A stretch of 64,000 nt of DNA, from NCBI RefSeq assembly GCF_038784515.1, contig NZ_CP152376.1, positions 4,216,001 to 4,280,000 of the forward strand, read 5' to 3'. The DNA comes from Rhodoferax sp. GW822-FHT02A01. GTDB lineage: Bacteria > Pseudomonadota > Gammaproteobacteria > Burkholderiales > Burkholderiaceae_C. Of the stretch, positions 1 through 8,033 are shown piece after piece. Position 1 is the first letter of the stretch; each line of letters starts with the position of its first letter. A program made the translations under genes and the position numbers. The notes beneath the pieces are model-generated. The model saw only the letters and a program-made list of their open reading frames with translations. It ran no database searches and was not told the DNA's origin.

Positions 1-2
1 CG

Positions 3-1445
3 CTCAAGGGGCGGCTCAGGGTTCCGCCGCGTGACCGCTCGGTGATCCGTCTGCCCAGCTATGAGCAGGTCAAGAGTGACCCGGTGCTCTATGCCCATGC
101 CAACCGCGTGCTGCATCTGGAAACCAATCCCGGCAATGCCCGCGCGCTGGTGCAGGCGCACGGGGAGGGGGCCACCGCCCGCGATGTCTGGATCACGCCG
201 CCTCCCATTCCGCTGACCACCGCCGAGATGGACATGGTGTTTGATCTGCCGTACGCACGCAGTCCGCACCCCAGCTACGCGGACGAGAACGGTAGCCACG
301 ACGGCGCCACCAAGATCCCGGCCTGGGAGATGATCCGCTTCAGCATCAACATCATGCGCGGCTGCTTTGGCGGCTGCACCTTTTGCTCCATCACCGAGCA
401 CGAAGGCCGCATCATCCAGAGCCGCTCGGAAGACTCGGTCATCAAGGAGATCGAAGACATCCGTGACAAGGTCAAGGGCTTTACCGGCACCATTTCCGAC
501 CTGGGAGGGCCCACGGCCAATATGTACCGGCTGGGTTGCCGCAGCCCCGAGATTGAAGCTGCCTGCCGCAAGCCCAGCTGTGTCTACCCGGGCATCTGCC
601 AGAACCTGGGCACCGACCACGGCCCGCTGATCCATATGTACCGCCGGGGCAGGGCGCTCAAGGGTATCAAGAAGATACTCATAGGCTCCGGCCTGCGTTA
701 CGACTTGGCCGTCAAGAGCCCGGAGTACGTGAAAGAGCTGGTGCAGCATCACGTGGGCGGCTATCTCAAGATTGCGCCTGAACATACCGAGCAGGGCCCG
801 CTGTCCAAGATGATGAAGCCCGGCATCGGCTCCTACGACAAGTTCAAGCAGCTGTTTGACAAGTTCTCGGAAGAGGCGGGCAAGAAGCAGTTCCTGATTC
901 CGTACTTCATCGCCGCCCACCCCGGCACGACGGATGAAGACATGATGAACCTGGCGGTCTGGCTGAAGAAGAATGGCTTTCGGGCCGACCAGGTGCAAAC
1001 CTTCTATCCCAGCCCCATGGCCACGGCTACGGCCATGTACCACTCCGGCCGCAACACGCTGCGCCGCGTGCATCGTACGGCCGAGAGTGCTGAGGAAAGC
1101 GTAGACGTGGTGCGCGGGGAGAAGCGCCGCCGCCTGCACAAGGCCTTCCTGCGCTACCACGATCCTAGCAACTGGCCGCTGCTGCGCGAAGCACTCAAAG
1201 CCATGGGGCGCGCCGACCTGATCGGCAACGGCAAACACCATTTGATCCCCACCTTCCAGCCGCTGGGTGACGGTGGGTATCAGAGCGCCCGCAAGAAGAA
1301 CTCCACGCAGGCTGTGGCCAAGACCGGCCCCGCAGCCGGTGGCCGCGTCGCACGCCAGCCCGGCAAAGGCAGCATGCTGACCCAGCACACCGGTTTGCCG
1401 CCGCGCGTAACCGGAGCTTCCAGAGGCGGCCGAAAGCCTTCGTAA
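3..1445 (+). CDS. YgiQ family radical SAM protein (5' truncated by window edge)
   Basis: Radical SAM enzyme of the YgiQ (UPF0313) family; the exact reaction is not established. The frame is open from the left edge, so the N-terminal third (the family is about 700-750 residues) lies outside the window. The [4Fe-4S]-binding motif C-x3-C-x2-C is visible as CFGGCTFC, encoded at about 363-386, in the family context [18 protein letters not shown]. Downstream are the family blocks [19 protein letters not shown] and [15 protein letters not shown]. The last ~40 residues are a basic, low-complexity tail ([11 protein letters not shown]) typical of this family in betaproteobacteria. The apparent GTG at 42 is internal, because reading continues upstream without a stop. 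The next gene converges on it from the other strand. Confidence 0.93.
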   Translation, partial: LKGRLRVPPRDRSVIRLPSYEQVKSDPVLYAHANRVLHLETNPGNARALVQAHGEGATARDVWITPPPIPLTTAEMDMVFDLPYARSPHPSYADENGSHDGATKIPAWEMIRFSINIMRGCFGGCTFCSITEHEGRIIQSRSEDSVIKEIEDIRDKVKGFTGTISDLGGPTANMYRLGCRSPEIEAACRKPSCVYPGICQNLGTDHGPLIHMYRRGRALKGIKKILIGSGLRYDLAVKSPEYVKELVQHHVGGYLKIAPEHTEQGPLSKMMKPGIGSYDKFKQLFDKFSEEAGKKQFLIPYFIAAHPGTTDEDMMNLAVWLKKNGFRADQVQTFYPSPMATATAMYHSGRNTLRRVHRTAESAEESVDVVRGEKRRRLHKAFLRYHDPSNWPLLREALKAMGRADLIGNGKHHLIPTFQPLGDGGYQSARKKNSTQAVAKTGPAAGGRVARQPGKGSMLTQHTGLPPRVTGASRGGRKPS

Positions 1446-1472
1446 GAAGCGCTCCGCTGCGCTTAGCGGCGT

Positions 1473-2393
1473 TCAGGGCGGGCCGTATTTGCCCGCCGGG
1501 CTGGGTTGGCTGCGCTGCTTGATGAAGGTGCTGATGTAGGGCGCCAGATACTTCTGCTCCGTAAGGGGGAGCCAGCGCTTGTAGCCGTCGAAGTACTCGG
1601 GACGAGTGATCAGCTTGCTCAGCAGGGCATCGGCCTTCACTATGACGGTACGTCCCCATTCCGTGCGCGGGCAGGCAATGCCTGCTGGGACAGGCTCCAA
1701 ACCCGCAATCGGTAACACCTGCAGATTGCTCTGCGCCACTTCCGGCGTGCGTGTGCCCTGGTACAAGGCTGCTGTGGCGTATTCAATGGTGTAGTCGCCC
1801 CGGTTGCCGGCCAGCATCTGCAGGATGTTGCTGCTGCCGCTGAGCTGTTTTGCGTAACTGATGTTGGACCCTTCTGCACGGCTCTTGAGCAAGGCGTCCA
1901 GCAGTGCGGTGTAGCTGCGGTTAGTTGCCAGAATACCGCGCAGCTCCTGGCTATCAAACAGCTCCGCCGCCAGCACCTCGCCTTTGCTGTTTTTCGGCAA
2001 TCTGGACACAGCTTCCGGTCTGGCAACGATGGCCAATGACGGTACCACCAGTGTCTGTGTCATGTAGTAGTTGCGCTCGCGCTCCGGGGTGATCAGTGCG
2101 CTGGCATAGCAGGCTTCCAAACCGCGGTCCAGATTGCTCCAGGCGTTTTCTATGGTGGTCCGCACCAGCCTGTGCTGCGCTTCGGGCCAAGCGTCAGTGA
2201 GCAGTTTGGTAATGCTGAAGACATAGCCGGCGGTAGGCTTGCCGTCTGAAAAAATGACGCCGGGCGCGGAGTCCCAAAGCATCCAGGTGATGGTCAGCTG
2301 CGGAGTCTGCGCGTGGCTCGTGGGGACCACGGCTACCAACGCACATGCCACAAATGTGCGCAGGTTCCCGATGAAGCCAGCTCGTATGGTCAC
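1473..2393 (-). CDS. Periplasmic solute-binding-like protein (TIGR02285-type)
   Basis: A 306-residue exported protein. An N-terminal signal peptide (hydrophobic stretch FVACALVAVVPTSHAQ) probably cleaves after SHA. The body resembles the extracellular solute-binding family 3-like group annotated as TIGR02285: an early ITWMLWDSAPG block, a GLEACYASALITPERE block and a C-terminal YKRWLPLTEQKYLAPYI block. Such proteins are predicted to bind a small ligand in the periplasm, but the ligand is unknown and no permease or ATPase gene lies next to it. It stands alone between a convergent radical SAM gene and the oxidase gene upstream on the same strand (32 bases apart). Confidence 0.7.
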   Translation of the reverse strand: MTIRAGFIGNLRTFVACALVAVVPTSHAQTPQLTITWMLWDSAPGVIFSDGKPTAGYVFSITKLLTDAWPEAQHRLVRTTIENAWSNLDRGLEACYASALITPERERNYYMTQTLVVPSLAIVARPEAVSRLPKNSKGEVLAAELFDSQELRGILATNRSYTALLDALLKSRAEGSNISYAKQLSGSSNILQMLAGNRGDYTIEYATAALYQGTRTPEVAQSNLQVLPIAGLEPVPAGIACPRTEWGRTVIVKADALLSKLITRPEYFDGYKRWLPLTEQKYLAPYISTFIKQRSQPSPAGKYGPP

Positions 2394-2425
2394 CCTTCTC
2401 CTTTCAGACGCTGTTCTTGGTTTGC

Positions 2426-3508
2426 CTATCCATTATTCTGCAGAAGCCGGTCCGGTTGGTAGGGGATGAGCAGCGGGTCGCGCACGCCCTGCAGCAGTTC
2501 TGCAGCCGCAAACAGGCCCAGTGCCGGCGCCAGCGTGATGCCGGAGTGGCTGAGGACCAGATACAAGCCCGCTAGGCCCGACGGCCGGCCAACCATGGGA
2601 AACCCGTCACCAGGCGTAGGTCTCCGGCCCAGGGTGTAGAAGTCCATCTCCAACTGCTCGGCGCCGCGCACCATGGCCTGCACCTTGCCGTGCAATTGCC
2701 GGGCAAGTTCGCGCGGATCTGCGCCGGCAATGTCACCGGCATAGTCTGTGCCAGCCACCAGACGGCCTTGCGTGGTCTGGCGCACATGCAGATCGGGCGT
2801 CATCAGCAGGGTTCTCAGCAGAGGAATGGTCGGCTTGGAGTGCACCAGCAGACCGGGAGGAGCATCGATGCGGTAGTGCAAACCCAAGTCATTGAGCAAG
2901 GCAGCGCTGCCTATGCCAGCGGCCAACACCACTTCATCGGCTTCGAGCAGGCCCTGCGGGGTATCCACACCGATGACCCGATGCTGCTCCATACGCAGTC
3001 CGGTCGCCGGGGTGTGGGCCAGCAATTGCGCGCCACCATCCTGCGCTCCCGCCAGCAGTGCCATGGCGGCAGCCAGCGGATCGACACTGCCTTCCTGTGC
3101 CACATACAGGGCTTGCTCAGGAGGTTGCAATATGGCCGGTTCAATCTGCAGCGCCCGTGCAGCATCCACGCGCTCGATGCCATAGCCCCAGGCGCTGTGC
3201 TCGCCGGCGTAGGCTTCCAGCGCGTCAGGCGGCAGGTCCCACAGCAGGCCACCGCTCCACTGCACCTGCAATTGCGCCACTTGCTGTTGCAACCGCTTCC
3301 ACTCCTGCATCGAACGTATGCGCAGACGGAAGTAGGGCTCCGGATTACCCCAGCTGGCATTGAGCCAGGCCCACGAATCGCGCGTCGCCATGCCCCCGGG
3401 CTCCGCGGCCTCCAGAATGGTGACGCGCGCACCTGCTTGCACCAAGTGCCAGGCGGTGGATGCGCCCAGAATGCCCGAGCCGATGACGATGACGTGTTTG
3501 CTGCCCAT
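2426..3508 (-). CDS. FAD-dependent oxidoreductase (DAO/glycine oxidase family)
   Basis: Flavoprotein of the D-amino-acid oxidase/glycine oxidase-like superfamily, expected to oxidise an amine or amino acid with FAD in the cytoplasm. The N-terminus carries the Rossmann dinucleotide signature IVIGSGILGASTAWHL (GxGxxG at about residues 11-16) followed by an acidic beta-2 end (TILEA). A second FAD-contact block is visible near residue 190 (ADEVVLAAGIGS), and the C-terminal block GRPSGLAGLYLVLSHSGITLAPALG is typical of the family. Length 360 is normal. The ATG start follows the upstream CoA-transferase-like gene by 12 bases on the same strand, so the two are probably co-transcribed; substrate unknown. 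Confidence 0.85.
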   Translation of the reverse strand: MGSKHVIVIGSGILGASTAWHLVQAGARVTILEAAEPGGMATRDSWAWLNASWGNPEPYFRLRIRSMQEWKRLQQQVAQLQVQWSGGLLWDLPPDALEAYAGEHSAWGYGIERVDAARALQIEPAILQPPEQALYVAQEGSVDPLAAAMALLAGAQDGGAQLLAHTPATGLRMEQHRVIGVDTPQGLLEADEVVLAAGIGSAALLNDLGLHYRIDAPPGLLVHSKPTIPLLRTLLMTPDLHVRQTTQGRLVAGTDYAGDIAGADPRELARQLHGKVQAMVRGAEQLEMDFYTLGRRPTPGDGFPMVGRPSGLAGLYLVLSHSGITLAPALGLFAAAELLQGVRDPLLIPYQPDRLLQNNG

Positions 3509-3520
3509 GGCGATGTCCTT

Positions 3521-4426
3521 CTAACGCAAGGTGTGCAGCGGGATGTCGCGTGTCGCCGCCAATGTGTCGAGCTGCTGGCGCGTCTTGCCAGCGAAGAATG
3601 CCTTGAGTGCGGCATGGGTCTGTTTTGACAGCATGTCCGCGTTGGCAGGTAGATCTGCCGCTTGCGCCAGTGCTGCAGCAAAGTGGGGCTCCAGTGCCGC
3701 CACGGCCACGCGGCCGTTCTTGCAGGCGTAGACCTGATAGCCAGCATGGGCGCCACCCACCATGGCTTTGGCGGTGGTCAGGCCCCAGGCGCGAGGCAGC
3801 CCCAAATAGGCAGCCGCTTCGGACAGCGCGACCTCTAACCGAACGCCTTTCCCCTTTTGCAGGAACAGCAGGCGCGCCTGCAACACGGCCTCGGACGCAA
3901 CCAACGAGCCCCCCATGTCGGCATACAGCGAGGCGGGTAATTCCAGTCCGGTGACCAGATCGTTTTCTGCCACGTAGGTAAGGTCGTGGCCGGGCTCTTC
4001 GGCGCGCGCGCCCGGGGCACCGACGATGGCCACCATGCTGAGCTGGGGGTAGCGCTTGTGCAGGCCTTTCCAGTCCAGCCCCAGCTTGTTCAGCGCGGAC
4101 GGGCGAAAGGAGGTGAGCAGCACATCGGCCTTTTCCAGTTCCCGGTGCAGTGCGGCGCGGCCCCTGTCGGTCTTGAGGTCGGCGCTCAGGCTGCGAATGC
4201 CCTGGTGCATGGCGTCGTACGCACCGGGACTGTAGAAGGACATCGGATCGCCGGTGGCCCCTTGGGGAAAGGAAGGGTGGGGCGGCGGCTCCAGCTTGAC
4301 ACAGTTGGCACCCATCTGGCGGCAGCGCATCAGGGCAGCCGGGCCTGGCAGGTTCAGCGCCAGGCTGAGAATGCGCACGCCCTTGAGCGGTTTGGGTGGG
4401 ATGACGGACCGGGTGGCAGCGGACAT
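3521..4426 (-). CDS. CaiB/BaiF CoA-transferase family protein, AMACR-like
   Basis: Family III CoA transferase/racemase (301 residues, shorter than the usual 360-400). The N-terminal LKGVRILSLALNLPGPAALM block and the CVKLEPP block are family signatures. The residues equivalent to the alpha-methylacyl-CoA racemase pair appear present: His in GHDLTYVAEND and Asp in the ADMGGS block. This favours a racemase-like protein over a formyl-CoA-type transferase, which uses a different Asp. It probably acts on an acyl-CoA in the cytoplasm and forms an operon with the FAD oxidoreductase downstream. It is divergent from the exonuclease gene. Precise substrate unknown. Confidence 0.8.
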   Translation of the reverse strand: MSAATRSVIPPKPLKGVRILSLALNLPGPAALMRCRQMGANCVKLEPPPHPSFPQGATGDPMSFYSPGAYDAMHQGIRSLSADLKTDRGRAALHRELEKADVLLTSFRPSALNKLGLDWKGLHKRYPQLSMVAIVGAPGARAEEPGHDLTYVAENDLVTGLELPASLYADMGGSLVASEAVLQARLLFLQKGKGVRLEVALSEAAAYLGLPRAWGLTTAKAMVGGAHAGYQVYACKNGRVAVAALEPHFAAALAQAADLPANADMLSKQTHAALKAFFAGKTRQQLDTLAATRDIPLHTLR

Positions 4427-4476
4427 GCAAGTTCCTCGTATCTATTCTGGGCGTGGGGAAGATGATAGGGGCAATA

Positions 4477-5598
4477 ATGCAGGCTCTTTCCGTCACGCGT
4501 CTGAATCAAGGGGTCTCATTGAATACGCAAGCCGTCGCTCTCGAACTGTTCCCGGAATTGGCACTTGCCGCCAGTGAAAAACCCGTGCGCGCTAAGCGCG
4601 CTGCCAAACCCAAAACTGCCAAGAAGGTTGCAGCAGAATCGGCGCCGCCTTTCACGGTACAGCTGACTGCGACCGAGACGCACACTCCATCGGATGATGC
4701 CTGGGAGGAAATGGCCCGCAAGCTGGAGTCCCACCCTGATTACCGGGTGCAGCGACGCCTCAAGCCACTGCTGACATGGCCGGGTACGCTCAGCGGCCAG
4801 GCGGTGCGTGTGGTGCTGCTGGACACCGAGACCACCGGCCTGGACGCCAGCAAAGACAGCATCATCGAGCTGGCCATGCTGCGCGTGGACATTGACGTAG
4901 CCACCGGCTTGCCGGTGGGAGACGTGCAGGTGTATGACGGTCTGGAAGACCCCGGCAGGCCGATTCCTCCCGAGGTGGTGGCTCTGACCGGCATCCACGA
5001 TGCGGACGTGCAGGGCCAGCATCTGGACGAGGACCGCATCAAGCAGTTGCTAGAAGGCGTGGACCTGATCGTGGCGCACAACGCCGGGTTTGACCGCCCC
5101 TTTGTAGAAAGCCGCCTGGCCCAGTTTGCGCCGGTGCCCTGGGCCTGCTCGTTTGCCGATATCGACTGGAAGGCCCAAGGCCAAAGCTCCTCCAAGCTGG
5201 AGAGTCTGGCCCAGGCCAACGGCTGGTTCTACGACGCGCACCGCGCCGAGATGGATTGCCATGCCTTGCTGGCCGTGCTTGCCCAAAAGCTACCGCAGGC
5301 CGCCCATACGGGGCTGGCCCAGTTGCTGGAGGCTGCCAAGCGCCCCAGCTACGCGCTGCAGGCGACCAACGCACCGTTTGAGGCCAAGGACAAGCTCAAG
5401 AGCCGAGGCTACCGCTGGAATGCCGAGCAGCGGGTGTGGCACACCAAGCTGAAGGACGACGCGTCACTCAATGCCGAATGCGAGTGGCTCAAGGAGAACG
5501 TGTACGGCACCCGCCGTGCCGTGGTGCAGATCGAGAAGCTGGACGCCCTTGTGCGTTACTCCAGCCGCGCGGGCGTGGTGACGCAGCAGCAGCTTTAG
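4477..5598 (+). CDS. DEDDh 3'-5' exonuclease (DnaQ/PolIII epsilon-like)
   Basis: Exonuclease of the DnaQ/RNase T superfamily. Motif ExoI is LLDTETTGLD (catalytic D and E), ExoII lies around IVAHNAGFDRPFV (catalytic D), and ExoIII around AEMDCHALLAVL (H-x4-D replaced here by the H..AEMD arrangement), so a DEDDh-type fold is expected. About 110 residues precede the domain: a lysine/alanine-rich stretch (RAKRAAKPKTAKK) and a linker. A short C-terminal domain (YALQATNAPFEAKDKLKSRGYRWN) resembles the extension found on other bacterial exonucleases of this type. The ATG at 4477 is preceded by AGGGG; a TTG at 4519 preceded by AAGGGG is an equally well placed alternative, and GTG 4453 is possible. 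Confidence 0.85.
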   Translation: MQALSVTRLNQGVSLNTQAVALELFPELALAASEKPVRAKRAAKPKTAKKVAAESAPPFTVQLTATETHTPSDDAWEEMARKLESHPDYRVQRRLKPLLTWPGTLSGQAVRVVLLDTETTGLDASKDSIIELAMLRVDIDVATGLPVGDVQVYDGLEDPGRPIPPEVVALTGIHDADVQGQHLDEDRIKQLLEGVDLIVAHNAGFDRPFVESRLAQFAPVPWACSFADIDWKAQGQSSSKLESLAQANGWFYDAHRAEMDCHALLAVLAQKLPQAAHTGLAQLLEAAKRPSYALQATNAPFEAKDKLKSRGYRWNAEQRVWHTKLKDDASLNAECEWLKENVYGTRRAVVQIEKLDALVRYSSRAGVVTQQQL

Positions 5599-5612
5599 CC
5601 AAGGCACAGCCA

Positions 5613-6188
5613 ATGCAGATACAGGGTATTCAGACCGGCACCGCACGCAAGGTGCTGATCAATGGCCGGGCCGTGATGACGGCCATACGCAAGACGGAGG
5701 TTCCTGGCCCGGTGACCGCCCAGCCTATGGGGCTGGCAAGCGACGAGCAGGCCGACCCCAGTGTGCATGGCGGTCTGGAAAAGGCGGTGTACGCCTATCC
5801 AACGGAACACTATGGCTTTTGGCAGGACCTGCGCGTACAGGCGGGTCTGGCACGCATCGATGAAGCACTGCCTTACGGCTCTTTAGGAGAAAACCTGAGC
5901 TTGCAAGGTTTGCTGGAGAAGGACGTGTGGGTGGGCGATGTGCTGGAGTTTGCCGACTGCACGCTTAGGGTGGAGCAGCCGCGCGAACCCTGCTTCAAGT
6001 TCAACGCGGCCATGGGCTTCAACACGGCGGTCAAAGCCATGGCGCAGAGCGGATTCTGCGGCTTCTACCTGTCAGTGCAAAAACCGGGCACCTTGCGGCC
6101 CGGTGAGAGCTTTGTGCTGCATCCTGGCTCGCGCAGTGTCAGCATTCCCGAGCGCTTTCAAGCCAAAATGTTCAAGCACATGCGCTGA
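5613..6188 (+). CDS. MOSC domain-containing protein (YiiM-like)
   Basis: A 191-residue single-domain MOSC protein, a family that handles molybdenum-cofactor-bound sulfur and in YiiM/YcbX members helps detoxify N-hydroxylated bases. Visible family features are the N-terminal IQTGTARKVLINGR block, the VHGGLEKAVYAYPTEHY block and the cysteine in the PREPCFKFN block, where the conserved MOSC Cys sits. The ATG at 5613 starts 14 bases after the stop of the exonuclease gene; an upstream extension of the same frame only overlaps that gene and was not used. Co-transcription with the exonuclease is likely. Confidence 0.88.
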   Translation: MQIQGIQTGTARKVLINGRAVMTAIRKTEVPGPVTAQPMGLASDEQADPSVHGGLEKAVYAYPTEHYGFWQDLRVQAGLARIDEALPYGSLGENLSLQGLLEKDVWVGDVLEFADCTLRVEQPREPCFKFNAAMGFNTAVKAMAQSGFCGFYLSVQKPGTLRPGESFVLHPGSRSVSIPERFQAKMFKHMR

Positions 6189-6201
6189 AGCGCAGCTTCC
6201 C

Positions 6202-6834
6202 TTAACGCCAGTGGCGTCCACCATGGCCCCAGCCACCGTAGCCCCATTCAAAGTAGATGGGCGGGTAGTAGGGGCGTGGATAGTAGATCGGGTAGACCGG
6301 TTGTGTGATGGTCACCACCGGAGGTTGCTGGATGTAGGTGGTTTGCGGTGCTTGTACCGTCGGGGATGCGCCCACCGGGCTAACCTGCAAGGCGATGGTT
6401 GGGCCGGGGTCGTTGGGTAGCTGGACGGAATACTGCCTGCCGGCAAATTCATAGACCACGTTGTAGGCCACAGCGCGGTTTTCGTAATAGGTTTGAGTGT
6501 AGCACTGCTGCACATTGCGAATTTCGGGTTCTGGGGAACCCTCAATGCGGTCGCCCAGAACCGCACCACCCACAATGCCCAGCATGGTTGCCGCAGCCTG
6601 ACCTGCGCCACGTCCGCCCAGCGCGTTGCCAGCGGCACCGCCAGCGATGGCGCCCATGACGGCACCTGCGCCGGACTTGGGCGGTTGCACTTCCACTTGC
6701 TGGTTGCTGCAGACCTGTCTGGGCACTGCGACCTGCTGGTACACCGGTGTAGAGGAGATCACCCGACCTACATCCTGTGCGGATGCCACGCCGCAGGTGG
6801 CGAGGGCGGCCAAGATAAACAGAGACTTTTTCAT
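6202..6834 (-). CDS. Glycine-zipper 2TM domain exported protein
   Basis: A 210-residue envelope protein. It has a clear signal peptide (MKKSLFILAALATCGVASA, cleaved before QDVG), a glycine-zipper region around residues 53-95 (GAGAVMGAIAGGAAGNALGG, then TMLGIVGGAVLGDRIEG) that can form a membrane hairpin, and an aromatic Pro/Tyr/Gly-rich tail (YPRPYYPPIYFEWGYGG). Related 17 kDa surface-antigen/RcsF-like glycine-zipper proteins sit in the outer membrane or periplasm; no function can be assigned. It converges with the MOSC gene (13 bases apart). Confidence 0.8.
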   Translation of the reverse strand: MKKSLFILAALATCGVASAQDVGRVISSTPVYQQVAVPRQVCSNQQVEVQPPKSGAGAVMGAIAGGAAGNALGGRGAGQAAATMLGIVGGAVLGDRIEGSPEPEIRNVQQCYTQTYYENRAVAYNVVYEFAGRQYSVQLPNDPGPTIALQVSPVGASPTVQAPQTTYIQQPPVVTITQPVYPIYYPRPYYPPIYFEWGYGGWGHGGRHWR

Positions 6835-6928
6835 GATCAGACACCTATCTGGTGCGGGGCAAAACGCCCCGCATCATCCCTTTAACGGGTTGCCACAAAG
6901 GTGTAGCTGACAGGCTTTACACGCCGTT

Positions 6929-7801
6929 TCAACTATCCCAGTCGCTGCCGCCACCGCTGCTGTCGGCCAAGGTGGAGTCTTCCCAACTGGTGTCGCTCAC
7001 ACCGAAGTTTTGGCCACCCATGTCGGCATTGCTGCTGACAGGCTCGTAGTTGCCCACGTAGCCGCTGGAGTTCTGACCGGTGCTCTCATGGTTGCCCATC
7101 AGGCTGCGGCCAATGGCTTCGGCCGCCACCACACCGGCACCCACGGCCAGACCGGTGGCAACACCGCCCATGATCCTGCCGCCCAAGCCGCTGCCAGCGG
7201 GTTGGCCATAGCCGGGCTGCGGATAGCCTGCCGGGCCATAAGCCGGCTGCATGCCGGGTGTGCCAAATGTTTGCGGGCCACTCAGGCCATTGCCATAGGC
7301 CACGGGCTGATCAAAGGTTTGCGGCGTCCTGCGACGGAACACAAAGTAAGCCACCACGATCACACCACCGGCCAGCAGCGCGGGCAGCAGCCAAGAGGTG
7401 GACTGCTTTGCGGGTGGGGCAGAGTAGGGCATGACGGACAGTGCCTGGGGCTTTGCGACGGGTGCAGTCAACTGGCTTTGCAGGGCCTGCACGGCTTCCG
7501 GCTTGGCAAAGGGCAGTCCGGGAGCCAACCGCTCGGCGGTAGCCAGCGCCTCGCGTGCCTTGGGCAGATTGCCCTGGCGCGCGAACAACTCGCTTTGCAC
7601 ATAGTGCGCCTTGGCACTGTTGGGGTGCGCGACCAGCACTTGCTGGACCATCACCTGGGCCTGATCCAGTTTGCCAGCCTGCGCCGTGGCATAGATCTGG
7701 TTCATGGTCGGCTCTTGTTGGGCCATCGCCAGACCAGCGCTCAGGAACGCTGCCAGAACGAGCCAGCGCAGTGCAGTGGTGAAAAACGACGGAAAACGCA
7801 T
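6929..7801 (-). CDS. TPR-containing exported/membrane protein
   Basis: A 290-residue protein with an N-terminal signal sequence (LVLAAFLSAGLAMAQQ). Two tetratricopeptide-like helical pairs follow (residues ~30-95: QIYATAQAGKLDQAQVMVQQ, then AHYVQSELFARQGNLPKAREAL). After these come a single transmembrane segment (WLLPALLAGGVIVVAYFVF), a basic stretch and a Gly/Pro/Tyr/Asn-rich tail ending in acidic Ser/Asp residues. The start chosen is the ATG whose codon lies at 7799-7801, with AAAGGT upstream; the frame opens 22 codons earlier but without a signal-sequence fit. Function unknown; probably a membrane-anchored scaffold. Confidence 0.72.
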   Translation of the reverse strand: MRFPSFFTTALRWLVLAAFLSAGLAMAQQEPTMNQIYATAQAGKLDQAQVMVQQVLVAHPNSAKAHYVQSELFARQGNLPKAREALATAERLAPGLPFAKPEAVQALQSQLTAPVAKPQALSVMPYSAPPAKQSTSWLLPALLAGGVIVVAYFVFRRRTPQTFDQPVAYGNGLSGPQTFGTPGMQPAYGPAGYPQPGYGQPAGSGLGGRIMGGVATGLAVGAGVVAAEAIGRSLMGNHESTGQNSSGYVGNYEPVSSNADMGGQNFGVSDTSWEDSTLADSSGGGSDWDS

Positions 7802-7931
7802 AAGGGTTACCTTTATAAAAACTGACAGGGTGAATGTTATGCCCTGCTGCATATTTTCAAGTAGCAATGTGTAGATTTCGGGTAAAGCTGTGGGGTGTTA
7901 CCCCTCTAGAATGGCCCCAAGGAGGCAAGCA

Positions 7932-8033
7932 GTGACGCCAGAGCAAAAAGCAGGAGTCAATAGGGCTGTTCTTTGCCCTCTCTGCAAAAAAACAACACAT
8001 TTCAATCGTTCACCCAAGTCATCGCCTGCATGA
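7932..8033 (+). CDS. 33-residue leader ORF, possible hsdR remnant, overlapping hsdM start
   Basis: Small GTG-started ORF with an almost ideal ribosome binding site (AAGGAGG at 7919-7925, six bases before GTG). Its TGA stop overlaps the ATG of the following hsdM-like gene as ATGA (8030-8033). The first residues (VTPEQKAGVN) resemble the conserved beginning of type I restriction HsdR subunits (MTPEQKAR.. style). The rest (contains CPLCKK) does not, so it looks like an hsdR start joined to unrelated sequence by a deletion. It may still provide translational coupling for the downstream ORF. That it makes a functional peptide is not shown. Confidence 0.45.
   Translation: MTPEQKAGVNRAVLCPLCKKTTHFNRSPKSSPA

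Noticed and set aside
1447..1464. AAGCGC-TCCGCT-GCGCTT hairpin between the YgiQ gene and its convergent neighbour
   Set aside because: Only 6 bp and no T run, so not supported as a terminator.
7880..7979. Small hairpins GGGGT-GTT-ACCCC and AGGGC...GCCCT before the leader ORF
   Set aside because: Short stems without T runs or conserved context; not convincing as terminator or riboswitch.
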